Part shown: positions 9,337-16,382 of the stretch, piece after piece
How positions within the stretch are numbered: the stretch's first letter is position 1
How the letters are laid out: the number at the start of each line of letters is the position of its first letter
Source: Chloroflexota bacterium
GTDB taxonomy: Bacteria; Chloroflexota; Dehalococcoidia; Dehalococcoidales; RBG-16-60-22
Assembly (NCBI GenBank): GCA_016190585.1
Contig: JACPQH010000052.1
Location: 1-30,740 of the forward strand
DNA: 30,740 nt
Direction of reading: 5' to 3'
Made by a program: the position numbers and the translations under genes
Notes under the pieces: model-generated
The model's input: only the letters and a program-made list of their open reading frames with translations
The model's database searches: none
What the model was told of the DNA's origin: nothing

Positions 9337-9422
9337 GAGGCTGTCGGAAAATCGCATCCTGAGGGTGCGAAGTACCCGAAGGGTCCTCGCTGCGCTCAGC
9401 CTGACATTTTTCATACAGCCTC
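9337..9422. repeat. Short palindromic element between two glutamate-synthase-like genes
   Basis: An 86-bp stretch is bounded by GAGGCTGT (9337-9344) and its inverted copy ACAGCCTC (9415-9422), with further imperfect pairing inside (GGAAAAT against ATTTTTC). The core has repeat-like words such as GGGTGCGAAGTACCCGAAG. It fills most of the 144-base spacer and codes for nothing. It looks like a dispersed intergenic repeat; no second copy is seen in this window. Confidence 0.45.
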
Positions 9423-9448
9423 CGGAAGTACCGGTATTTTCCATCTCC

Positions 9449-12397
9449 TTACCGATATTCGGCGGCCGGCTGGCGGTCCGCCACCTTGTCGCCGAGATAG
9501 TCCAGGTGCACCATGAGGTCGGCGCGGCCCACCAGCTCGGCAACGCTCCTCATGCCGAAGCGCCACAGGATATCCTGGAGCTGGATGGCGTACGAGTGGA
9601 AGAGGTTGATCAGGCGCTGGCGCGCCCAGGGAACGGAGAAGGCCTTGGAGAGCTGCGGGTCGGTAGTGGCGATGCCGCGCGGGCAGCCCCGCCCGCTCTC
9701 GCAGCGCCCGCACCGGATACACTCCAGGCCGACGATATCCGCCGTGCCGAGCACCACCCCGTCCGCCCCCAGGGCGATGGCCTTGGCGATGTCCCAGGCC
9801 GAGCGAATGCCGCCGGAGGCGATCAGCGTGACGCGGTCGCGGATACCCTCTTCGAGCAGGAACCGGTGCACCTTGGGTATGGCGTATTCGATGGGCATGG
9901 CGATGTTCTTCTTGGCGATGTCCGGGGCGGCGCCGGTCCCGCCATAGCTGCCGTCGATGTGGACGATATGCGCCCCGGCGTAGTAGCTGCCCACCGCCAC
10001 CATGTCGACATCGGTCGGGCTGGACACCTTGACCGAGACCAGGGCGCGGGGGTTGACCTCCTTGATCCAGTCCACGTGCTTCTTGTGGTCCTCCACGGAG
10101 TACACCGAGTGGAAGGGGAACGGGGAGAAAAGCGAGCTGCCCGCGACGGCCTCCCGGATACGGGCGACGGCAGGCGTCACCTTGTCGCCGAGCAGGTGCC
10201 CGCCGAGTCCGGGCTTGGCTCCCTGGGCGTACTTGAACTCGACGATACGGACGCGCTGGATGGTCTCTTCCCGCACGCCGAACAGCCCGGTCGCCACCTG
10301 GGTGATAACGTTGTCATCATACTGCGTCAGGACATCAGGGTAGCCGCCCTCCCCGGTACAGGTGAACGAGTTAACGGCCCGATACCCTTCGGCGCGGCCG
10401 GCCATGGTGGTCAGCGAGATGGAGCCGAAGCTCATGCCGCCGCCGTAGAACGGCACGCCGAGGCGCACCTGCGGCCGGTTATCGTCGCGGCGGTTCAACG
10501 GCAGGGACAGGTCCACGTCCTCCGGCTTGAAACCGGCGTCAGCCGGCGCGGCGGGCAAGACGAGCTCCAGGCGGTCGAACCCCCCGCCCGAGGCCCCCAC
10601 CCGGTACTCCAGCCCGTTATCCGGCGGCCGGCCAGTCTCGGCCTGGATCCAGGTGCTCACCAGGAGGTCGGCCGTCCAGCGCGGGTCGCCGAAGGTCTCC
10701 CACAAGGGTTCGGGTATGACGCTGATATTCTGCGCCGGGCAGGTATCCACGCAGCAGTCGCCCTGGTGGCGGCACGCTGCCACTCCCGGGCAGCGCCACG
10801 CCTGGGGCTTGAGCGGCCTGCCGCTCGCCGATTTGCGGAAAACGCCCTGGCGGCAGACCTCGTAGCACCGGCCGCAGTTAATGCAGCGCGTGTCTTTGAC
10901 CACTTTGTACTTGCTCAGCCGGTTCCGGTAGCGGGAGGGGGTGGCCTTAACCAGCTCCCGCAGCGGCGGGAAATCGTGGTCAGGCGCCGCCGGGCGCACG
11001 CCGCTCAGGTCAACACCGGCGGGCAGTGTCCGGCCGGCGAACAGGGGCCCGAAGTTCTCCCGCTCCAGGTCCTCGAAGAACATGGCGCGGCCGACCTCGC
11101 CCCGCAGGCGGCAGACCTCCCTGATGCCCATGGCGCCCATGACCTCGATGAGCTGGTCATGCCAGGAGCCGACCAGGTTGATGATGCGCTGGGTAGCGTA
11201 GTCCACCGGTACGGCTTCCATGTGGACCGGGCAGCCGTCGCGGCACTCGCGGCAGAGGCAGCACTCGAGCGCCGCCATGGCCGCCAGGTCGATGCCGACC
11301 GCGTCCGCCCCACAGATGATAATCTTGGCCATATGCTCGGCCAGGGCGATGCCGCCCGAGACTATCAGGCTGACGCGGTCTCGCGCGCCGTCCTTTACCA
11401 GTCCCAGGTGTACCTCGCGCACCAGCTCGGTTACAAAGTCGCCGGCGCGCTCGCCGAAGCCGCGGCCGCCGCGGTCCGCCTGGAGGTGCAGCACCTCCGC
11501 GCCGCGGCCGGTGAGCTCGGCGGCCCGGGCGGCGGCGTTCTCATTGAGCGGCAGGCGTATCGAGATAATCGACTCCGGGTTTCGCTGCTTCAGCCCGGCC
11601 AGCGCGCCGGCCAGGCCGGGTGTCCAACCCAGCTCGACCAGCGGCGCGCCGAGACCATCAGCATCTCCCCCGGCCGCGTCAATGCGCGTGATTAGGGAAT
11701 CCTTGTACGGGGCCAGCGTCCCGCGGGCCTCGTCAGCGGTGGCCACGGCCAGCGTACCCAGGGCGGCCGCCGCCCGCGCCAGGGCCTCGCGCACCTGCCC
11801 GCCGGCCAGCGACAGCGGCGCCATATCAAGGATGACCGGTACCGGTATCGCCACGAAGCGGGCGCCGCCGGGGAGCAGCTCGCCGTCTGCCACGAAGCGG
11901 AGCCGCTCCGGCCGCCGCCCGAGCTCGATCAGGGTGCTGATATACTCCCGGCCGTGAATGCCGTCACGGGTCGGCCGGACAATCTCGGACATGTCCGTCC
12001 ACATCCGGTCGAAGCCGGGTCCGGTGAACGGCCCGCGGTAACCCGAGCCGGAGACGGGGATCTTGCCGGTCTCGGCCTGGTTCCAGATACGGCGGATGAT
12101 GTCCGGCGTCCAGTAGTCATCACCCAGGGCGGCGAACCGCGAGCTGGGCACCCGCCCCAGGATGTTGCCCTTGCACTCCTGGACGCAGCGCAGGCAGTTG
12201 CCGCAGAGGTTATCGCCGGTATCCAGCGCCTGGCCGGTGTCAAACTGGCGCTGCGCCCAGACGTTGTACACGCAGGCGGAGTACTTGACGCAGCCGGAGC
12301 AGTGCAGGCACTGGCCGACCTCCAGCGTCGAGTACGGTCCCACGGGCTCGAACCGGGGAGGCGTCGTTTTGATATTTACCTTGTACTTCGCGGGCAT
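9449..12397 (-). CDS. Double-length glutamate synthase FMN/Fe-S protein (GltB2-like, tandem halves)
   Basis: The 982-aa protein contains two glutamate-synthase-like halves. The first opens with cysteines 30, 33, 36, 42 and 65, 68, 71, 75 (two 4Fe-4S-type sets) and ends its barrel with LECCLCRECRDGCP near 376-389. It lacks the core FMN and substrate motifs, so it looks degenerate. The second half starts near residue 500 with RCINCGRCYEVCRQ and a further cysteine-rich set. It then carries intact synthase motifs: FYGGGMSFGSIS, TCTGEGGYPD, KYAQGAKPGLGGHLL (about 719-732), HIDGSYGGTGAAPDIAKKN (about 811-829), ASGGIRSAWDIAKA, and the CIRCGRCESGRGCP cluster near 890-906. The intact half should make glutamate from 2-oxoglutarate and ammonia with reduced-ferredoxin-type electrons. 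It lies 22 bases after the MvhD-like gene. A related FMN-dependent transferase is an alternative. Confidence 0.85.
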   Translation of the reverse strand: MPAKYKVNIKTTPPRFEPVGPYSTLEVGQCLHCSGCVKYSACVYNVWAQRQFDTGQALDTGDNLCGNCLRCVQECKGNILGRVPSSRFAALGDDYWTPDIIRRIWNQAETGKIPVSGSGYRGPFTGPGFDRMWTDMSEIVRPTRDGIHGREYISTLIELGRRPERLRFVADGELLPGGARFVAIPVPVILDMAPLSLAGGQVREALARAAAALGTLAVATADEARGTLAPYKDSLITRIDAAGGDADGLGAPLVELGWTPGLAGALAGLKQRNPESIISIRLPLNENAAARAAELTGRGAEVLHLQADRGGRGFGERAGDFVTELVREVHLGLVKDGARDRVSLIVSGGIALAEHMAKIIICGADAVGIDLAAMAALECCLCRECRDGCPVHMEAVPVDYATQRIINLVGSWHDQLIEVMGAMGIREVCRLRGEVGRAMFFEDLERENFGPLFAGRTLPAGVDLSGVRPAAPDHDFPPLRELVKATPSRYRNRLSKYKVVKDTRCINCGRCYEVCRQGVFRKSASGRPLKPQAWRCPGVAACRHQGDCCVDTCPAQNISVIPEPLWETFGDPRWTADLLVSTWIQAETGRPPDNGLEYRVGASGGGFDRLELVLPAAPADAGFKPEDVDLSLPLNRRDDNRPQVRLGVPFYGGGMSFGSISLTTMAGRAEGYRAVNSFTCTGEGGYPDVLTQYDDNVITQVATGLFGVREETIQRVRIVEFKYAQGAKPGLGGHLLGDKVTPAVARIREAVAGSSLFSPFPFHSVYSVEDHKKHVDWIKEVNPRALVSVKVSSPTDVDMVAVGSYYAGAHIVHIDGSYGGTGAAPDIAKKNIAMPIEYAIPKVHRFLLEEGIRDRVTLIASGGIRSAWDIAKAIALGADGVVLGTADIVGLECIRCGRCESGRGCPRGIATTDPQLSKAFSVPWARQRLINLFHSYAIQLQDILWRFGMRSVAELVGRADLMVHLDYLGDKVADRQPAAEYR

Positions 12398-12419
12398 GGC
12401 GCCACCATCCTTTGCGGTA

Positions 12420-12842
12420 TTAGCGGGCCCCGGCCGGGCTCTTCACGGGGCTGGGACCGAGCCTGGCGAAGGCAGCCGCGGCTTCCGCGGTCAGCGCCGC
12501 GAGCCCGGCGGCCGTCAGGCCGTCCCCGGCGACGAGCAGGAGCCGGCCGGCCCCGAGGCCGACTTCTTCCAGGAGGCCTTGCGTGTATCTTATGCGGCCG
12601 GCGGCGCACGAGGTGCCGAACAGGGACTGGCACGCCTCGCGCGCGCAGGTGACGACGAGGATGCCGTCGGCGCCATTCTCGAAGAGCCTGACCAGGTGCC
12701 GCGGTTCGATGGCGACGCCGCAGGAGATACGGATGAAGCGCACGCGGCGGCCGCCGTCTTCCGCCCAGCCCTCGCGCGGGTAGAACCCCGGCTCCAGGGT
12801 ACGGCCGCAGCAGAGCACGGTGATTTCCGGTACAGCCTTCAT
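12420..12842 (-). CDS. MvhD-like hydrogenase/heterodisulfide-reductase iron-sulfur subunit
   Basis: The 140-aa product aligns by eye with the MvhD/FlpD family, which passes electrons between a hydrogenase or dehydrogenase and HdrA-type flavoproteins. The matching elements are VLCCGRTLEPGF, VRFIRISCGVAIEPRHLVRL, FENGADGILVVTCAREAC and RIRYTQGLLEEVGLGAGRLL. Compared with the family, the first CxxC-like pair keeps only CC (residues 11-12), and the usual GCHPGDCHY is replaced by TCAREACQS, so cluster binding may be changed. AGGAGG (12848-12853), 6 bases before the ATG at 12842, fixes the start; a longer frame upstream runs through the promoter region. It is the first gene of the operon leading into the glutamate-synthase-like genes, and no HdrA or hydrogenase gene lies nearby. 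I infer that it delivers electrons to the 982-aa protein. Confidence 0.75.
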   Translation of the reverse strand: MKAVPEITVLCCGRTLEPGFYPREGWAEDGGRRVRFIRISCGVAIEPRHLVRLFENGADGILVVTCAREACQSLFGTSCAAGRIRYTQGLLEEVGLGAGRLLLVAGDGLTAAGLAALTAEAAAAFARLGPSPVKSPAGAR

Positions 12843-12880
12843 CCGGGCCTCCTTTACGGTAATAGGAAACTGTATTCCGT

Positions 12881-12910
12881 ATTTTCGCCTGTTTTCCCCG
12901 GTTTTGTCAA
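12881..12910 (-). promoter_or_regulatory. Sigma70-type promoter of the MvhD-like/glutamate synthase operon
   Basis: The minus strand has a perfect TTGACA -35 box (12905-12910), an 18-base spacer and GAAAAT (12881-12886, four of six -10 matches), placing transcription start about 30 bases before the ribosome binding site. The -35 lies about 10 bases from an array of phased repeats, so the operon may share control with the divergent gene. Confidence 0.5.
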
Positions 12911-12920
12911 GACGGCTCCA

Positions 12921-12995
12921 CGCGTAAACCTTGCGTAAACCTTGATATTTTCTTGATACTTTTGCCCGCCGTCTTGACACCGTTTTGACCGGCTT
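12921..12995 (+). promoter_or_regulatory. Array of 11-bp phased TTG repeats, probable response-regulator operator
   Basis: Direct repeats with an 11-base period fill the divergent spacer. TTG recurs at 12931, 12942 and 12953, then, after a gap of 21 instead of 22 bases, at 12974 and 12985. The first part contains two perfect tandem copies of GCGTAAACCTT (12922-12932, 12933-12943) followed by TTGATATTTTC and TTGATACTTTT; the second part is TTGACACCGTT TTGACCGGCTT. OmpR/PhoB-family regulators bind such head-to-tail repeats one helical turn apart, and a PhoB-family KdpE is encoded 2.4 kb away. Which regulator binds is inference. Confidence 0.6.
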
Positions 12996-13006
12996 GCCTT
13001 TAAAAT
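12974..13006 (+). promoter_or_regulatory. Activator-type promoter for the 209-aa protein gene
   Basis: A good -10 box TAAAAT (13001-13006) has no properly spaced -35. Instead two 11-bp phased repeats (TTGACA at 12974, TTGACC at 12985) end 10 bases upstream, the geometry of PhoB-dependent promoters, where the box replaces the -35. The message would have a leader of about 40 bases with AGGAGG at 13041-13046. Confidence 0.5.
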
Positions 13007-13053
13007 GTCCATAACCGCATGACATCCAATGCGAAAACTGAGGAGGTAGACCG

Positions 13054-13683
13054 ATGTTTGGCAAAAAGAAGACCGCGGAGACCGTCGAGAAGCTGCCCGG
13101 GCCGGGTGCCATACCCAACTTTATCCAGCGCTCCCTGGTGACCGATTACAAAATGGACGCCGAGCTGGCGGCGCTCCTGAAGTCGGTTGTCTTCCGGAGC
13201 GGGAACAACGGCACCGGCATCCGGATATTCGATGAGTCCGAGGCCCTGGCCAAGAAGGTGGCGGTCAAGGACTTCACCACTCTCGAAGCGCACCCGGACC
13301 TGGTCATCTACGAGGGGAGCTATGACGAGGGCTCGAAGAAGCTGAAACTGGAAGAGAAGAAGAAGGTCAGCGCCGACACGCCGATTTACACCGAGCACGA
13401 AATCCGCCAGAAGATCGAAGCGATGACCGAACCCGGCAGCACCGTCTTTTTCTACATGGCCGCCGGCCCGACGCACGGCGGTCCCCTGGGCATGGGCGCC
13501 GCCGTCATCGAGCTCAACGCCGCCTATCCCGGCAAGCACCAGAAGAAATATATCGCTTACATGGCGGACGTGGTGGACATGCTGCCGGTGGGCAAGGGCC
13601 AGAAGCTGTTCGATACCGACAAGGCCAAAGACGTCGCCAGTTGGGTTAAGAACGCCCACCATAAGCGGATGTACAGCGCCTGA
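13054..13683 (+). CDS. Conserved-looking protein of unknown function, 209 aa
   Basis: I do not recognise this family. The gene is clearly real: ATG 7 bases after AGGAGG, a strong regulated-type promoter, and codon use like its neighbours. The product is soluble, with no signal peptide or membrane segment. It begins with a Lys-rich MFGKKK tail, has a charged middle (residues about 85-110, many Lys/Glu), and a glycine-rich core near 130-150 containing VFFYMAAGPTHGGPLGMGAA. The C-terminal part has IAYMADVVDMLPVGKGQKLF and ends in HHKRMYSA. There are no cysteines, so no metal-sulfur cluster is expected. It stands alone, divergent from the MvhD-like/glutamate synthase operon and upstream of kdpD-like, with a hairpin after it. 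The 11-bp repeats suggest control by a response regulator. Confidence 0.85.
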   Translation: MFGKKKTAETVEKLPGPGAIPNFIQRSLVTDYKMDAELAALLKSVVFRSGNNGTGIRIFDESEALAKKVAVKDFTTLEAHPDLVIYEGSYDEGSKKLKLEEKKKVSADTPIYTEHEIRQKIEAMTEPGSTVFFYMAAGPTHGGPLGMGAAVIELNAAYPGKHQKKYIAYMADVVDMLPVGKGQKLFDTDKAKDVASWVKNAHHKRMYSA

Positions 13684-13708
13684 GGCGATCCTCGGTAAAA
13701 CTCCTCGC

Positions 13709-13760
13709 GGGGGAGGGCGTGCCAGACGGTTGGGGCTCTCCCCTGTAACGCCCCCTCCCC
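13709..13760 (+). terminator. Hairpin after the 209-aa protein gene
   Basis: GGGGGAGGGCGT (13709-13720) can pair, with a small bulge, with ACGCCCCCTCCCC (13748-13760) across a 27-base loop, starting 26 bases after the stop codon. A TTTTT run follows only at 13779-13783. It probably separates the 209-aa gene from the kinase gene downstream. Confidence 0.4.
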
Positions 13761-13787
13761 AGGAATAGCCGGGGACGGTTTTTCCCC

Positions 13788-15395
13788 ATGAACTTCAGTT
13801 ATGTTAATATTATCTCAGCGGTTGACGCTGGCCGCTGGAGCGTGACGGCGGCTCCGGCCTGCCGTGAAGAAATGGCTATGGGGGGCGTTATCGCCGGGCA
13901 TATGAAGCCGAATTGGGCGCCGAAAGGGGATTCCTTCCGCAACTGGCGGGGGTATGTGCTGGGCCTGGGCCTGGTGGGCCTGGTTACCTTTATCGGCCTC
14001 AATGTCCACATCTTCTTTGACATGACCAATATCGCGATGGCCTACCTGCTGGCCGTCGTCATCACCGCCGTCGCCGCCGGGCTGGGCCCTTCCGTCCTGG
14101 TCTCCGTCACCAGCGTCATCATACTTGACTTCATCTTCGTGCCCCCCTTTCTCAACCTGGGCCCGCCGGAGATGGGATACATCTTCTCCCTGCTGGTATC
14201 CCTGCTGGTCGGGGTAATCATCAGCTCGCTGACGTCCCAGGTACGCCGCCAGACCCAGAAGGCGCTGCAGAACGAACACCAGACGGCGGTCCTCTACGGC
14301 CTGAGCCGGACGCTGGCCAACAGCATCGGCCTGGACAATACCATCCGGGAAATCGTCAGCGGCGCCCGGCAAATACTGGGTAAAGACGCGGTTATCTTCC
14401 TGCCGGACGCTCACGGCCCGTCCAGGAATTCCCCGGGGCACCGGGATACCGCCATCGGTACCAGCGAGTCCGCCGCCGGCCTGCTTCCGAACGGCCCTGC
14501 CGGGCCGAACGGCGACGCCAGGACGCGGCACTTTCCCCTGGTCTCCGCCGGCAAGACAGTGGGCGTCCTGACGATTCCCGCGGAGGCCCGCTTCACGGCG
14601 GAACATGAGAGGCTGCTCCAGGCGTTCGCCGACCTCGCCGCGGTCTCCATCGAGCGTACGCAGCTCGCCGAGCAGGCCAGGCACGCCGAGGTCATGAAAG
14701 CCACGGAGCGGCTGCAGACCGCCCTGCTCAACTCGATATCCCATGACTTGCGCACGCCGCTGGTATCCATCATCGGCGTCCTCACCAGCCTCCAGGAGGA
14801 GGACATGGACCTGGATGACGCCGCCATGAAGAGCCTGGTACAGGTGGCGCGCGAGGAATCGGAGAGGCTGAACCGCCTGGTCACCAACCTGCTTGACCTG
14901 TCGCGCATCGAGGCGGGTGCGATACGCATCTCCCGGCAGTCTACCGACGTGCGCGATCTTATCGGCGCCGCCCTGGAACAGCTTGTCAGGGAAGCCAACC
15001 GGCACCCGGTGCACATCGACATCCCGGCGCAACTGCCTTTCGTACCGGTGGATTCCGGTCTCATGGTGCAGACCCTGGTCAACGTCCTCGATAATGCCTT
15101 CAAATACTCCTCCCCGGGCTCCCCGATCGACATAACCGGGCGGCAGGCGGGCGGCGAGGTCCATATCGAGGTCGCCGACCGCGGTACAGGCATACCGGCG
15201 GAGGACCTGGCGCACGTTTTTGACAAGTTCCACCGGGTGCAAAACGCCGGCAACGAGACCGGCACGGGTCTGGGGCTCTCGATTTGTAAAGGTATCGTTG
15301 AGGCGCACGGCGGGCGGGTGGCCGCGGAGAACCGCCCGGGAGGCGGGACGGTGATTCGCTTGGTCCTGCCGGCAGGGGAACATGGGCCAAAATAA
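13788..15395 (+). CDS. KdpD-like sensor histidine kinase lacking the N-terminal KdpD/Usp domains
   Basis: Up to 535 aa. Four close hydrophobic segments of the DUF4118 membrane module lie at about residues 53-150 (YVLGLGLVGLVTFIG, AYLLAVVITAVAAGLG, VLVSVTSVIILDFIF, IFSLLVSLLVGVIISS). A GAF-like domain follows (about 165-295), then HisKA with the phosphorylated H319 in NSISHDLRTPL, and a HATPase with NVLDNAFKYSSPG, DRGTGIP and GTGLGLSICK. KdpD senses K+ limitation or osmotic stress and phosphorylates KdpE; the ~400-residue cytoplasmic KdpD and Usp part present in enteric proteins is absent. The start is uncertain: residues 1-38 are not family-like, and an extended -10 box lies inside the frame at 13802-13810, so ATG 13872, 13878 or 13902 may be used. 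It overlaps kdpE by 14 bases. Confidence 0.88.
   Translation: MNFSYVNIISAVDAGRWSVTAAPACREEMAMGGVIAGHMKPNWAPKGDSFRNWRGYVLGLGLVGLVTFIGLNVHIFFDMTNIAMAYLLAVVITAVAAGLGPSVLVSVTSVIILDFIFVPPFLNLGPPEMGYIFSLLVSLLVGVIISSLTSQVRRQTQKALQNEHQTAVLYGLSRTLANSIGLDNTIREIVSGARQILGKDAVIFLPDAHGPSRNSPGHRDTAIGTSESAAGLLPNGPAGPNGDARTRHFPLVSAGKTVGVLTIPAEARFTAEHERLLQAFADLAAVSIERTQLAEQARHAEVMKATERLQTALLNSISHDLRTPLVSIIGVLTSLQEEDMDLDDAAMKSLVQVAREESERLNRLVTNLLDLSRIEAGAIRISRQSTDVRDLIGAALEQLVREANRHPVHIDIPAQLPFVPVDSGLMVQTLVNVLDNAFKYSSPGSPIDITGRQAGGEVHIEVADRGTGIPAEDLAHVFDKFHRVQNAGNETGTGLGLSICKGIVEAHGGRVAAENRPGGGTVIRLVLPAGEHGPK
13802..13810 (+). promoter_or_regulatory. Possible extended -10 promoter for the kdpD-like/kdpE pair
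   Basis: TGTTAATAT (TGn plus TAATAT) sits in an AT-rich island in GC-rich surroundings, 62 bases before ATG 13872. If used, the kinase must start at an internal Met rather than 13788. No good -35 is seen. Confidence 0.3.
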
Positions 15396-16083
15396 GGCGC
15401 GCGTGATGATCGTCGACGACGAGCAGGCCATCCGCCGCTTCCTGCACGTCGCCCTGGCCGCACAGGGCTACACCATCTTCGAGGTGGCTTCGGGCCAGGA
15501 GGCGATAAGCGGGGCCGCCGCCCACAAGCCCGAGATAATCATCCTCGACCTGGGCCTGCCGGACATCGACGGCGTTGAGGTAACGCGCCTGCTCCGCCAG
15601 TGGACCCAGGTGCCTATCATTATTTTGTCGGTCAGGGGCGCCGAGTCCGACAAGATCGCCGCGCTGGATGCCGGGGCGGATGATTACCTGACCAAGCCCT
15701 TCGGCATCGCCGAGCTGCTGGCCCGGCTGCGGGCCGGCCTACGCCGCGCCCTCCGGCCCCAGGGCGAGCCGGTCTTTGCCAGCGACGACCTGAAAGTCGA
15801 CCTGGCCCAGAGACTGGTGACGGTCGGCGGGCGGGAGGTGCAGCTAACGCCGAACGAATACGAGCTGCTGCGGTCCCTTGTCACGCACGCGGGCCGGGTG
15901 CTGACGCACCACCAGCTGCTGCGCCAGGTCTGGGGCGGCGCCTACGAGCAGGAGTTCCACATGCTGCACGTGAACATCAGCAACCTGCGGCGGAAAATCG
16001 AGCCCGATCCCGCCCGGCCGCGCTACATCGTCACCGAGCCGGGCGTCGGCTACCGCCTGAGGGCGGCGGAAACCGCCAGCTGA
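15382..16083 (+). CDS. kdpE: KdpE-type response regulator (OmpR/PhoB family)
   Basis: The 233-aa protein has a receiver domain (RVMIVDDEQAIRRFL, phospho-acceptor D56 in IIILDLGLPDIDG, switch residue in IIILSVRGAE, conserved Lys in DDYLTKPFG). A C-terminal winged helix follows (VQLTPNEYELLRSLVTHAG, HMLHVNISNLRRKIEPDP, YIVTEPGVGYRLR), the closest match being KdpE. It would be phosphorylated by the overlapping kinase and bind direct DNA repeats. GGGG a few bases before the ATG serves as ribosome binding site. No kdpFABC potassium pump genes occur in the window, so its targets are elsewhere or different, for instance the phased repeats at 12921-12995. Confidence 0.93.
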   Translation: MGQNKARVMIVDDEQAIRRFLHVALAAQGYTIFEVASGQEAISGAAAHKPEIIILDLGLPDIDGVEVTRLLRQWTQVPIIILSVRGAESDKIAALDAGADDYLTKPFGIAELLARLRAGLRRALRPQGEPVFASDDLKVDLAQRLVTVGGREVQLTPNEYELLRSLVTHAGRVLTHHQLLRQVWGGAYEQEFHMLHVNISNLRRKIEPDPARPRYIVTEPGVGYRLRAAETAS

Positions 16084-16275
16084 CCGCCGGGCGTCTCGGG
16101 AAACGTGTTGACGGACAAAACCGCGCTCACCCGCCGGAACACAGACTGACCCCGCTGTAGGAACCATTTAAGGGTCATTTCCACAGTAACAGCACGGCTC
16201 CCGCCTCTGTCAAACCCGGCCCAGACGCGACGGACGTGGGTAGCCGGCCAGCCGCGAGCCTGACCGCCTGGCGTC
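16080..16275. repeat. Spacer with a near-perfect 16-bp direct repeat
   Basis: CTGACCGCCGGGCGTC at 16080-16095 (overlapping the kdpE stop) recurs with one mismatch at 16260-16275, exactly 180 bases later. The rest of the 299-base spacer up to 16382 holds no gene that I can support, only the promoter at 16303-16331. The repeat could be a leftover of duplication or chance. Confidence 0.3.
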
Positions 16276-16302
16276 AAAGGTACTGGTAGAAAGGTCAGCA
16301 GC

Positions 16303-16331
16303 TTGACTTCGCGCCGGTGTACCCATATCAT
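16303..16331 (+). promoter_or_regulatory. Sigma70-type promoter of the signalling/trehalose operon
   Basis: TTGACT (16303-16308), a 17-base spacer and TATCAT (16326-16331) match consensus at five of six positions each. Transcription would begin near 16338, which rules out the ATG-like start at 16317 and supports the GTG start at 16383. Six closely spaced genes follow, up to 23327, with no evident internal terminator. Confidence 0.7.
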
Positions 16332-16382
16332 AACATTACTGTTTCCCGGACTCGTGGGACTGTTGATGTTTGGAGCCGGTTA

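Noticed and set aside
9335..11695. 786-codon plus-strand open frame opposite the glutamate-synthase-like gene
   Set aside because: Shadow of the 982-aa protein gene; its start lies in the palindromic repeat and it shows no recognisable motif.
16317..16382. Longer N-terminus of the receiver-ATPase gene from 16317
   Set aside because: This stretch contains the -10 box (16326-16331), so it would not be fully transcribed; GTG 16383 has GGAG at proper spacing.
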